A stretch of 64,000 bases of DNA from Pseudomonadota bacterium (GTDB lineage Bacteria > Pseudomonadota > Alphaproteobacteria > Micropepsales > Micropepsaceae). The notes beneath the pieces were generated by a model. It was not told the DNA's origin, did no database searches, and saw nothing but the letters and a program-made list of their open reading frames with translations. The translations under genes and the position numbers were made by a program. Shown here piece by piece: positions 37,016 through 45,353 of the stretch (within the stretch, counting starts at the first letter, position 1; the number at the start of each line of letters is the position of its first letter). Location of the stretch: the NCBI GenBank assembly GCA_021804785.1, contig JAJZGY010000004.1, positions 1 to 64,000 of the forward strand. The letters are read 5' to 3'.

Positions 37016-38002
37016 TTGCGCCGGGCCGCGATCGCCACTGTCATTGTCGTTCTGGTCCTCGCGGCCGGGATCCTGCTCTGGACAGATGCACAGTATACCG
37101 CCTCCGGTCCCGTCGCGCGCCATGGCCATCAGAGCATTGTTCTCATCCGCCCTGGAATGGGAGGCGCCGGCATTGCCCGTACGCTGAAGGCCGCGGGGGT
37201 TATCCGCAATGCGATGCTCTTCCAGCTGGAAGTACGTCTCAAGGGGGAAGGGGCCGAGCTTAGGGCGGGCGAATATGCCATTCCCTCCAAGGCCAGCATG
37301 GCCGACATCGCCGCCATTCTCATCGCTGGCAAAGTGGTCGAGCACAAGCTGACGATCCCTGAAGGATTTACCAGCCAGATGGCCTACAGTGTGGTGCAGG
37401 CTAACAAGGTACTGGTCGGCAAGGCTGGAGCGGTGCCAGCCGAAGGCTCGCTTTTGCCCGACACCTACCTTTTCACCCGGGGCACCACAAGGGCTCAGCT
37501 TCTGGCCCGCATGCATCGGGCGCAACTGCGCTTTCTGGCCAAGGTGTGGCCGAAGCGGGCGCCGGGGCTGCCGCTGAAGACCGCCGAGCAGGCGGTGACT
37601 TTGGCCTCCATCGTCGAAAAGGAAACCGCCTTACCGCTTGAGCGCCGCCATGTTGCCGCTGTGTTCGAGAACCGCCTTCGCCTGGGCATGAAGCTGCAGT
37701 CGGACCCCACCATTATTTACGGCATCACCAAGGGCTATCCTTTGGGCCACCCCATCCTCGAGAGCGAGCTTTCGGCAGTCACCCCCTACAACACCTATGT
37801 GATCGACGGTTTGCCACCCACGCCGATCTGCAATCCGGGGCGGGCCTCCATCCTCGCCGTGCTGCACCCCCTCAAGTCCAAGGATCTTTACTTCGTGGCC
37901 GACGGCAAGGGTGGGCATGTTTTTGCGGCCACGATCGCACAGCAGGACAAGAACGTTGCCCACTGGCGTGAGATCCAAAAGGCCAAGAAGGGGAACCAGT
38001 GA
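37016..38002 (+). CDS. mltG: Endolytic murein transglycosylase
   Basis: A 328-aa inner-membrane enzyme with one N-terminal membrane helix (about 4-22). A LysM-like part (about 40-105) leads to the YceG catalytic domain. The catalytic Glu is in LASIVEKETALPLERRHVAAVF, split here, followed by LQSDPTIIYG and YNTYVIDGLPPTPICNPG. It cuts nascent glycan strands. A TTG start at 37016, 6 bp after fabF, gives a clean membrane anchor; no closer ATG does. Confidence 0.93.
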   Translation: MRRAAIATVIVVLVLAAGILLWTDAQYTASGPVARHGHQSIVLIRPGMGGAGIARTLKAAGVIRNAMLFQLEVRLKGEGAELRAGEYAIPSKASMADIAAILIAGKVVEHKLTIPEGFTSQMAYSVVQANKVLVGKAGAVPAEGSLLPDTYLFTRGTTRAQLLARMHRAQLRFLAKVWPKRAPGLPLKTAEQAVTLASIVEKETALPLERRHVAAVFENRLRLGMKLQSDPTIIYGITKGYPLGHPILESELSAVTPYNTYVIDGLPPTPICNPGRASILAVLHPLKSKDLYFVADGKGGHVFAATIAQQDKNVAHWREIQKAKKGNQ

Positions 38003-38057
38003 CGGTTTTCCCGCTGGCACCGCTTTGGGTATGCTTGTTTCTTTAGGGAGCTCAATC

Positions 38058-38942
38058 ATGTCCATCATCAGCATGACGGGCTTTGCCGAGAGCCACGGCG
38101 CGCAGGGTGCTCTCAGCTGGCGCTGGGAAATCAAGAGCGTCAATGGTCGTGGTCTCGATATTCGCCTGCGTACGCCCCCCGGCTTCGACAGCATCGAGCC
38201 TGCCGCACGGCTGTTGGCGGGGGAACGGTTCAAGCGCGGCAATCTGCAGGCCACGCTCACACTGGACATGCAGGAAAGCGGGCGCGGCTTCAGGGTCGAT
38301 CCGGTGGCGCTTGCCGCCGCAATTCGTATTGCACAGGAGCTCTGTGATCAGCATGGCCTGGCCCCAGCGCGGGTCGACGGTCTTTTGGCACTCAAGGGCG
38401 TGATCGTTGTCGATGAACTTGCGAATGATCCGGAGGAACGTGCGGCGCGCGATGCAGCCGTCCTGGAAAGTCTTGCTGTTGCCCTCGACAGTCTGCGGCG
38501 CTCACGGCGCGCAGAAGGAACCAAGCTGGCAAAGCTGCTGGCGGGTATGCTGGATGAAATCGAACAGCTGACCGCCAAAGCTTCCGGCCTCGCGAGCGCA
38601 ACACCTGAGACCTTGCGCGCCCGGCTCAGGTCCCAGCTGGGAGAGTTGCTCGCCGACACGGCGATCTCCGAGGAACGCCTCGCACAGGAAGCGGCGGTGC
38701 TCGCGCTGCGCGCCGACATACGCGAAGAACTTGACCGGCTCAACGCCCATGTCAGCGAGGCCAGGCGCCTGCTTGCTGCCAGCGAGGCGATCGGCCGGCA
38801 GCTTGACTTTCTGTCTCAGGAGTTCAACCGCGAAGCCAACACGTTATGTTCGAAATCTGCGGACATCGAGATGACCCGCATCGGCCTTGCACTGAAGGCG
38901 GTGATCGATCAATTGAGAGAGCAGGCGCAGAATGTCGAGTAG
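38058..38942 (+). CDS. yicC: YicC-family endoribonuclease
   Basis: A 294-aa protein of the YicC family (YicC-like N-terminal plus DUF1732 C-terminal domain). MSIISMTGFAES, WEIKSVNGRGLDIRLR and the end REQAQNVE are hallmarks, and EFNREANTLCSKS is the conserved C-terminal block. E. coli YicC has endoribonuclease activity on certain RNAs. AGGGAG seven bases before ATG 38058 fixes the start. It comes just before gmk, its usual neighbour. Confidence 0.92.
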   Translation: MSIISMTGFAESHGAQGALSWRWEIKSVNGRGLDIRLRTPPGFDSIEPAARLLAGERFKRGNLQATLTLDMQESGRGFRVDPVALAAAIRIAQELCDQHGLAPARVDGLLALKGVIVVDELANDPEERAARDAAVLESLAVALDSLRRSRRAEGTKLAKLLAGMLDEIEQLTAKASGLASATPETLRARLRSQLGELLADTAISEERLAQEAAVLALRADIREELDRLNAHVSEARRLLAASEAIGRQLDFLSQEFNREANTLCSKSADIEMTRIGLALKAVIDQLREQAQNVE

Positions 38943-38971
38943 AGTGGGCGATTTGCTACCGGGAAGTGCTC

Positions 38972-39607
38972 ATGACTGAAGAAATCCGCCGCCGCGGTCT
39001 CATGCTAGTGTTGTCTTCGCCTTCCGGTGCCGGCAAGAGCACCTTGTCGCGGCGTCTGATCGAGAGTGACGGCAATCTGGTGATGAGCGTATCGGCAACC
39101 ACAAGGCCAAAGCGGCCCACCGAAGTCGACGGACGCGACTATCACTTCGTCAGTGCGGATCGCTTCGAGGCCATGCGCAAGGAAGATGCGTTTCTCGAGC
39201 ACGCGATGGTCTTCGGGCACAGTTATGGCACACCGGCGGCGGCGGTCCATGAAGCCCTTGAGGCTGGTCGCGATGTGCTCTTCGACATTGACTGGCAGGG
39301 CGCCCAGCAGCTCAAGGAAAGAGCGCGCGACGACCTTGTCAGCGTGTTCATTTTGCCGCCGAGCCATGCTGAGCTTGAACGCCGCCTTAAAACGCGGGCA
39401 CAGGACTCGCCAGAAACCGTGCGGACACGCATGTCCAAGGCGGCCAATGAGATCAGCCACTGGCCAGAATATGATTATGTCATTGTCAATCACGACATCG
39501 AGATGGCGCAGGCCCAGCTTGAAGCTGTGCTGAGCGCAGAACGGGTGCGTCGCACCCGCCAGATCGGTCTGTCCGAATTTGTGGGCAGACTGGTACGCAG
39601 CAGCTGA
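38972..39607 (+). CDS. gmk: Guanylate kinase
   Basis: A 211-aa kinase converting GMP to GDP. The P-loop is SSPSGAGKSTL (about 16-26), the GMP-binding part has SATTRPKRPTEVDGRDYHF, and DIDWQGAQQL follows. The lid carries TRMSKAANEISHW. ATG 38972 is 29 bp after yicC. It faces the convergent amidohydrolase gene with only 21 bp between stops. Confidence 0.96.
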   Translation: MTEEIRRRGLMLVLSSPSGAGKSTLSRRLIESDGNLVMSVSATTRPKRPTEVDGRDYHFVSADRFEAMRKEDAFLEHAMVFGHSYGTPAAAVHEALEAGRDVLFDIDWQGAQQLKERARDDLVSVFILPPSHAELERRLKTRAQDSPETVRTRMSKAANEISHWPEYDYVIVNHDIEMAQAQLEAVLSAERVRRTRQIGLSEFVGRLVRSS

Positions 39608-39628
39608 CAGTCCGGCCAGCTCCTGCGC

Positions 39629-40675
39629 CTAATGGCCAAGTTCCAGGCGGTAGACCTGTTTGGCGGTCCCGCTGAACAGGGCGGTCTTCTCCTCCGCGGA
39701 ATAGCCCTCGGCGCAGAGCTTAAGTGCGTTCCAGAGTGTGGCGTAGTCACAGCTGAAGGAATCGACCGGGAAATTGCTTTCGAACATGCAGCGATTCGGC
39801 CCGAAACTCTGGATGCAGACATCGATATAGGGCCGCCAGGCGCGGGCCAGTGCTTCGGCTGAGGCCGGACGGTGTGCATAGGACCATTCAAAGCCAGCAA
39901 ATGGCATGGCAAGGCCGCCGAGTTTGACATGGACATTGCTGCATTGGGCAAGAGCGCGAATGCCCTGCTGCCAGTCCTTGAAGCGTGCCTCGCGTTTGGA
40001 GGTGTACATGCCGATGCCAAGCGGCGTGCCGACATGATCGATGACAATCCGGGTTTCGGGAAAGGCGCGCGCCAGATCAACCACTTCCGGCAATTGCGGC
40101 TCCAGAAACCAGGCATCGAAAGAAAGTCCGAGCTTGTGCAGCAGCCCAAAGCCCGAGCGAAAGGCGGGGTCCGTGTAAAGTCCCTGGGGTACGCGGCCGT
40201 GCAGCGGGCCCAGAACGGCGGGATCTTCCGACCACGCGGCACTTTGCCGGATGCCGCGGAAGCGGCCATGTCCGGCTGCAATGTGGGCACGCAGGACGTC
40301 CTCCGCCCGCTCACCCTGACGCAGATCGACATGGCCAACAATGCCGGCGCAGGCCCGTACCGGGCCGTAAATGCCGCTGGCGCTCATGGCCGCGATGCCA
40401 TTGACGAATTCGGTTTCGCCCACGCAGCGCAATGCCTCCGGGCCATCGGCACGATACATCGCACCGCATTCCATGTAGACCGTAGCGACGACGTTGTGGC
40501 CGCTCTTGAGGTCTTTGAGTAGCTCGTCGAAGAGATAGCGCGGCGTGTTGCGAATGATGTCCATGAAGCCGTGCTGCAGGGGAGGTAGGTCCTGCAGCAC
40601 TCCGGTAGGCCGGTCCCACAGATGGTGGTGTGGATCAACGATCGGCAGGTCTGGTTCGAGAATTTCGTCAGCCAT
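39629..40675 (-). CDS. Amidohydrolase-2-family hydrolase (lactonase-like)
   Basis: A 348-aa metal-dependent TIM-barrel hydrolase (amidohydrolase 2). The N-terminal metal motif is IVDPHHHLWDRPTG, with HVGTPLG in the middle and FESNFPVDSF with the late Asp at about residue 305. These resemble L-fuconolactonase and 2-pyrone-4,6-dicarboxylate lactonase relatives. Substrate is unknown; a lactone from sugar or aromatic catabolism is likely. ATG 40675 begins at the metal motif. It is 177 bp downstream of, and co-oriented with, the alcohol dehydrogenase gene. Confidence 0.8.
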   Translation of the reverse strand: MADEILEPDLPIVDPHHHLWDRPTGVLQDLPPLQHGFMDIIRNTPRYLFDELLKDLKSGHNVVATVYMECGAMYRADGPEALRCVGETEFVNGIAAMSASGIYGPVRACAGIVGHVDLRQGERAEDVLRAHIAAGHGRFRGIRQSAAWSEDPAVLGPLHGRVPQGLYTDPAFRSGFGLLHKLGLSFDAWFLEPQLPEVVDLARAFPETRIVIDHVGTPLGIGMYTSKREARFKDWQQGIRALAQCSNVHVKLGGLAMPFAGFEWSYAHRPASAEALARAWRPYIDVCIQSFGPNRCMFESNFPVDSFSCDYATLWNALKLCAEGYSAEEKTALFSGTAKQVYRLELGH

Positions 40676-40852
40676 TATCGTCTCCCTGCAACAACAATTT
40701 GGTGCGAGCGCGTCACATGTGACTTCGCGCGCGCGATGAAGTGAGAGCATCGCAGGCGTGCCGCCAAGCGTCTCCGAAACCCCACACTCCGCCCAGCGCG
40801 GCGAGCCCCGTGGCACCCGCGCCGAAATACGCCAGGCAATCTGCGTGCCCAG

Positions 40853-41902
40853 TCACGGGGTGAGCACAACGCGACCGATAATCCTGCCGGCTCTAAGATC
40901 ATCGAGCGTCTTGGAAGCTTCGGCGAGAGGGCGGGTCTGATAGGGAATGGGATCTACCTTGCCGGCCCGCACCAATTCCATCATTTCCTTGGCCTCGGGC
41001 AGGGAGCCGACAAACGAGCCGGCGATGGTCAGTGCCCGCATTGGAAACAGCGGCAGCGGCATGGTCATGGCGCCACCGAAGAGCCCGACGATGATGATGC
41101 GCCCACCCTTGCGAACGATGGCATTGGCGAAGGCAAAACTCTGCTCCGAGCCGACAAAATCGACCACCGCATAGGCGCCGCCGGTTTCGGCCATAAACCG
41201 CTTGGCGACACCATCATCCTTGGTGTTGTAAGTGGCTACGGCACCGGCTTTTTGGGCGGCATCGAGCCGTCCTTGATCAATATCCGCAGCGATGGGACCG
41301 CGGCCAAACAGGGCCTTGGCGAACTGTACACCCATCATGCCCACGCCGCCGCAGCCAAGGACTACCACCGGATCGCCCGCCGTCACCTTGCCGACTTTTT
41401 TCATGGCGCCGAAAGCAGTCAGCCCCGAGCACATATAGGCTGCGGCAAGTGCTGCTTCGGTTTTGCCGAAATCCAGAAGATATTTGGGATGGGGAACGAG
41501 CACGTGGCTCGCATAGCCGCCCGGTACATTGGATGAGCAGCCAAGCTGGCGTGGCTTGAGGCAGAGATTTTCCTCACTGCGTGTACACGCCGCACAGCTG
41601 CCACAACCGATCCAGGGAAAGGCCGCGTAGCGGGCGCCGATCTTGACGTCCTTTGCCTCGGGACCGGTGGCGACAACCTTGCCTTGAATTTCATGGCCGA
41701 GCGTGTGCGGTAGCTTCAGGGTCGCCAGAGGCAGGCGATTGCCACCACCCAGGTCAAAGTAACCATCATGAATGTGAACATCGGAGTGACAAACGCCAGC
41801 GTGTTCGACCTGGAGCAGAACTTCACTGCCTGTGGGTTCGGGTGTGGCAGCTTCGATGGACTGAAGTGGTTTTCCGAACTCGACAATAGCCTGGCTCAGC
41901 AT
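40853..41902 (-). CDS. Zinc-dependent alcohol dehydrogenase
   Basis: A 349-aa medium-chain dehydrogenase. Catalytic zinc ligands are Cys38 (GVCHSDVH) and His70/Glu71 (TLGHEIQG). The structural zinc site has four Cys in CGSCAACTRSEENLC, and the NAD(P) motif is VLGCGGVGMMGV. The last part is typical. Substrate is unknown. AGGAG 12 bases before ATG 41902 fixes the start; the longer frame to 41965 has none. The gene pair with the amidohydrolase is inserted between gmk and rsmA. Confidence 0.9.
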   Translation of the reverse strand: MLSQAIVEFGKPLQSIEAATPEPTGSEVLLQVEHAGVCHSDVHIHDGYFDLGGGNRLPLATLKLPHTLGHEIQGKVVATGPEAKDVKIGARYAAFPWIGCGSCAACTRSEENLCLKPRQLGCSSNVPGGYASHVLVPHPKYLLDFGKTEAALAAAYMCSGLTAFGAMKKVGKVTAGDPVVVLGCGGVGMMGVQFAKALFGRGPIAADIDQGRLDAAQKAGAVATYNTKDDGVAKRFMAETGGAYAVVDFVGSEQSFAFANAIVRKGGRIIIVGLFGGAMTMPLPLFPMRALTIAGSFVGSLPEAKEMMELVRAGKVDPIPYQTRPLAEASKTLDDLRAGRIIGRVVLTP

Positions 41903-41961
41903 GGCGCACGGGTCTCCTGAGATCTGATCTTTTGTCACTGTGGCACGGGTGCGCCTTGGGC

Positions 41962-42846
41962 TCAACGCCTGATCGCGGTGTCGTCGAGCGCACGCGCCAG
42001 TGCGGCAAAATCTGCAATATCAAGTTCTTCGGCGCGCGCGGTGGGCGGTATTCCGGCATGGAGCAGGGGGCCCTGAACATCGGCAAAGAGCGCCTTCAGG
42101 CTTTGGCGCAGCATCTTGCGCCGATTGCCGAAGCCTGCTGCTGTCACCCGTTCCAGAGCGCGCAAAGAACAGGCTGCCCGGGGTGTCGGCAGTGGCTCGA
42201 TGCGCACCACCGACGACATCACCTTGGGCGCTGGGGTAAAGGCGCTGGGATGCACATCAAACAGGAGCTGCGGTTCCGTACGCCATTGGGACAGCACGGA
42301 GAGCCGACCATAGGCCGAGGTGCGAGGCGTTGCCACGAGGCGCAGCGCCACCTCGCGCTGAAACATCAAAGTCAGGCTGTGCCAGAAGGGAGGCCAGGAC
42401 GCCGCCGACAGCCATTTGACGAGCAGCGCACTGCCAATGTTGTAGGGCAGATTGGCGGCGATGCGGACTGGTCCGGTGACCCCTTTGGCAGCGAAGAGGG
42501 CGGCCTCGTCGAGCGCAAGCGCATCGGCCTCGATCACCTCAAGACGGCCGGGGTAGGCTAGGGCAAGTTCGTTTAGGGCCGCGATGCAGCGTGGATCGCG
42601 CTCCACCGCGATTACCCGCGTGGCGCCTTCGGCCAGCAGCGCCCGGGTCAATCCGCCTGGCCCGGGACCCACTTCGTAGATGGTGGTGGCGCTGAGGGGA
42701 CCGGCGGCTCTGGCGATGCGGCGGGTCAAGTTGAGGTCGAAGAGAAAATTCTGCCCCAGCGATTTGCGCGGCGCGATTGCGTGGCGGGCCACCACCTCCC
42801 GCAAGGACGGCAGCTCCGGTTCAGCCAACTCTGTCCATCCGCGCAT
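41962..42846 (-). CDS. rsmA: 16S rRNA dimethyladenosine transferase
   Basis: A 294-aa methyltransferase that dimethylates two adjacent adenosines near the 3' end of 16S r[13 protein letters not shown], the SAM motif [14 protein letters not shown] and the catalytic [11 protein letters not shown] are all present; C-terminal [12 protein letters not shown] fits. I chose ATG 42846, overlapping pdxA by 26 bp, as the last start giving the family's N-terminus. Confidence 0.95.
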   Translation of the reverse strand: MRGWTELAEPELPSLREVVARHAIAPRKSLGQNFLFDLNLTRRIARAAGPLSATTIYEVGPGPGGLTRALLAEGATRVIAVERDPRCIAALNELALAYPGRLEVIEADALALDEAALFAAKGVTGPVRIAANLPYNIGSALLVKWLSAASWPPFWHSLTLMFQREVALRLVATPRTSAYGRLSVLSQWRTEPQLLFDVHPSAFTPAPKVMSSVVRIEPLPTPRAACSLRALERVTAAGFGNRRKMLRQSLKALFADVQGPLLHAGIPPTARAEELDIADFAALARALDDTAIRR

Positions 42847-43804
42847 CGGCGATCTGGGCCGCCATGGTGATCGCTGCCAGCATGCTGCGGACATCCGCCC
42901 GGCCGCTGCCAGCCAGATCAAGCGCGGTGCCATGATCGGGCGAGGTGCGAACGATGGGCAGGCCGAGAGTCACGTTCACCGCCTCCCAGAAATGCAGGGT
43001 CTTGATCGGGATCAGAGCCTGATCATGATACATGCAAAGCGCGGCGTCATAGTGACAGCGTGCCTCAGCATGAAACAACGTATCAGCTGGCAGGGGGCCG
43101 CGGACATCCAGTCCCTCTTCTCTCAAGGAGCTGACCGCCGGGCGGATTTGGGCTTCGTCTTCGCTGCCGATGTGTCCGCCCTCGCCGGCATGGGGATTGA
43201 GCCCGGCAATCGCCAGACGCGGCCGGGCAATGCCAAAGTCCTGCGCGAGGGCTGAAAGGACGATGCGTGCGGTCGCGCAGATGGCGGCGGAACAAATCTG
43301 CGCCGGTACCTCGGCGAGCGGGATATGAACGGTCAAGGGCACCACCCGCAGTTGTGGGCCGGCCAGCATCATCACGGCCCGTGGTGCCTGGGTCAGCGCC
43401 GCGAGGTATTCGGTGTGGCCCGGAAAGGCGAACCCGCCATCCTGCATGGCCTGCTTGTTAATGGGGCCGGTCACGAGCGCTGCCGCGTCTGCCGTCATGA
43501 TCTGGGCGACGGCAAAACTGATCGCGTTGGCGACGCTGCGGGCATTGTCCGGGCTCGCCTGGCCCGGCCGGCGTCCCGCGGGCGCGTTCCCACTGTCGAG
43601 GAGAGCGTCGGGCTCCACCCGGCCACAGTGCAAGAACACCTCGGGGTCGCCGACCAGGCGCAAGGGATGGCTGCCCACCCGCCCCTTCAGCGCGTGATAG
43701 GCGCGCACCGCCAGTTCCGGACCAACGCCGCCTGGCTCTCCCATGGTGATGAGAACCGGAGCCTGACGGGAGGGTGCGGCCTCAGCGGGTCTCAATGTCG
43801 GCAT
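42821..43804 (-). CDS. pdxA: 4-hydroxythreonine-4-phosphate dehydrogenase
   Basis: A 327-aa enzyme of pyridoxal phosphate synthesis. [37 protein letters not shown] and [18 protein letters not shown] are signatures; His residues of the metal site lie in the GHTEYL and [12 protein letters not shown] segments. Start ATG 43804 overlaps the end of surA by 23 bp, giving coupled translation. Confidence 0.95.
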   Translation of the reverse strand: MPTLRPAEAAPSRQAPVLITMGEPGGVGPELAVRAYHALKGRVGSHPLRLVGDPEVFLHCGRVEPDALLDSGNAPAGRRPGQASPDNARSVANAISFAVAQIMTADAAALVTGPINKQAMQDGGFAFPGHTEYLAALTQAPRAVMMLAGPQLRVVPLTVHIPLAEVPAQICSAAICATARIVLSALAQDFGIARPRLAIAGLNPHAGEGGHIGSEDEAQIRPAVSSLREEGLDVRGPLPADTLFHAEARCHYDAALCMYHDQALIPIKTLHFWEAVNVTLGLPIVRTSPDHGTALDLAGSGRADVRSMLAAITMAAQIADARMDRVG

Positions 43805-45263
43805 GGCGGCGCAGATGGCGCAGGAAGCGACGGGCCAGAACGGCCATCTGCTCCTGATAAAGCTGGTTTGCCACTTCGTCCCGGGTCGGAACCTTATAGG
43901 CGATGACTTGGGGCGGCCGCTTGTCACAGCGTACGATGAGCTCGATGCCGGCACTTGATTCGAAGGGCTGTGTCGCCTCTCCGGCGGTGGTCTTGGACAG
44001 TGCCTGGCGGATCTGCGCACTTAGATTGGTCAGGCGCATTGTCCCGAGGTTCATGTAGAGGGCGCCGCGCATGTGCTGCACCAGGTTGGGCAGCATCTTG
44101 CAGTCGACAATGCGGCTGCGCAGCACCTCGGCGGCCAGGACGGCATTTTTGAGCAAAGCGGGCGGGGGCTTAGGTCCGATGGGCAGGAGCACGCGGGCAA
44201 GCGGCAGCACGCCGGGCGGATAGGCCGGGGCCTCGGGCTTCTGCTGCGCCATCTTGGAGCCGGCAGGAACCTGGATTTCGCGCAGGGCGAGGACGTAGTA
44301 GCCACCGGGGCCGAGAATCGGCTTGGAAATCTCGCCGGTCTTCAGCTTCAGGAGGGCGGCCTCAAGTGGCGGAGCCAGCTGGTCGGCAGTGATGAAACCA
44401 AGATTGCCACCGTCGGCAGCAGTTGGGTTCTGGCTGACGCTACGCGCCACGCTGGGAAAGGGCGCACCATTGCGGATCTGCGCCAGGACCGCGTCCATCG
44501 CCGCCTTGACCTTGGCCTTGTCCGCCGGGCGGTCGATGGCCAGGAAGATTTCCGAAACCTCGTAGCGGGGCTTGTTGGCGTTGCGCTTGATGCGCTTCAT
44601 TTCATCATTGACGCGTTTCGGGGAAACCTCGGCCTCATCGCCATAGCGGCCCTGAACTGTCTTCGACCATGCGATCTGTGCGGCAATCTGACCGCGCAGC
44701 GTCGACATCTGCACGCCCGCCGCCGCGAAGGTGGCTTCGAGCTTGGCCTTGTCGATGTGGTTTTCGGTGAGGATGCGATTGATGGCGGTGTCGACTTCAC
44801 CGGCGCTGACGCTGATGTTGTGCTTTTGCGCTTCCAGGAGCTGGATGCGTTCGGTCTCCAGCTGCTTAAGGATCTCCGCGCGCAAGCTCTTCATCTGCTT
44901 GGCATTGGGATGGGTGCCGGTTGTCACCAGAAACAGCTTGAGGCGCTGCTGGACATCCATTGTGGAGATCGCCGTGTCATTGACGATCGCCGCGACGCTG
45001 TCGCCCTGAAGGCTGGGGGGCAGCACGGGGAGTTGGTTGGCGGACGGGCCGCTTGCGAGTGTGGAGGCGCTGGCGGGCTCGTTGGCGGCAAGTTCGGTGC
45101 CCTTCGGGGCCGCACGGCCTCCTGCGTAGAGGGGCGCTGCACTTGCCCAAACGGCGATGCCGACAAGGCCGGCCGCAACAGCGATGCGAGGTTTACAGGT
45201 CAACGATGTCTTCGTTTCTTCTCGGGTTAACGAACGGGTACCGGGCTTGAGCCCGCACTCCAC
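43782..45263 (-). CDS. surA: Periplasmic chaperone / peptidyl-prolyl isomerase SurA
   Basis: A 493-aa periplasmic protein that folds outer-membrane proteins. A signal peptide (about 24-47: PRIAVAAGLVGIAVWASAAPLYA broken at the end) precedes a SurA N-domain (VAAIVNDTAISTMDVQQRL). One parvulin domain is clear (RYEVSEIFLAIDRPAD to GGNLGFITADQLAPPLEAAL). The second parvulin domain is degenerate. The annotated start is the first ATG; a shorter version is possible. It sits between pdxA and lptD, as usual in alphaproteobacteria. Confidence 0.9.
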   Translation of the reverse strand: MECGLKPGTRSLTREETKTSLTCKPRIAVAAGLVGIAVWASAAPLYAGGRAAPKGTELAANEPASASTLASGPSANQLPVLPPSLQGDSVAAIVNDTAISTMDVQQRLKLFLVTTGTHPNAKQMKSLRAEILKQLETERIQLLEAQKHNISVSAGEVDTAINRILTENHIDKAKLEATFAAAGVQMSTLRGQIAAQIAWSKTVQGRYGDEAEVSPKRVNDEMKRIKRNANKPRYEVSEIFLAIDRPADKAKVKAAMDAVLAQIRNGAPFPSVARSVSQNPTAADGGNLGFITADQLAPPLEAALLKLKTGEISKPILGPGGYYVLALREIQVPAGSKMAQQKPEAPAYPPGVLPLARVLLPIGPKPPPALLKNAVLAAEVLRSRIVDCKMLPNLVQHMRGALYMNLGTMRLTNLSAQIRQALSKTTAGEATQPFESSAGIELIVRCDKRPPQVIAYKVPTRDEVANQLYQEQMAVLARRFLRHLRRHADIETR

Positions 45264-45353
45264 CCACTACAGGGGCCGATCGCAGCGGCAGAATAAGGAA
45301 ATCTGCGGCCGCTTCAAGGCGCCCCGGGGCAGGACAGGGGTTTGAGGGCAAGC

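Noticed and set aside
44073-45230. 385-codon plus-strand ORF over surA
   Set aside because: It is antisense to surA, which has a signal peptide and parvulin domain; composition is shadow-like.
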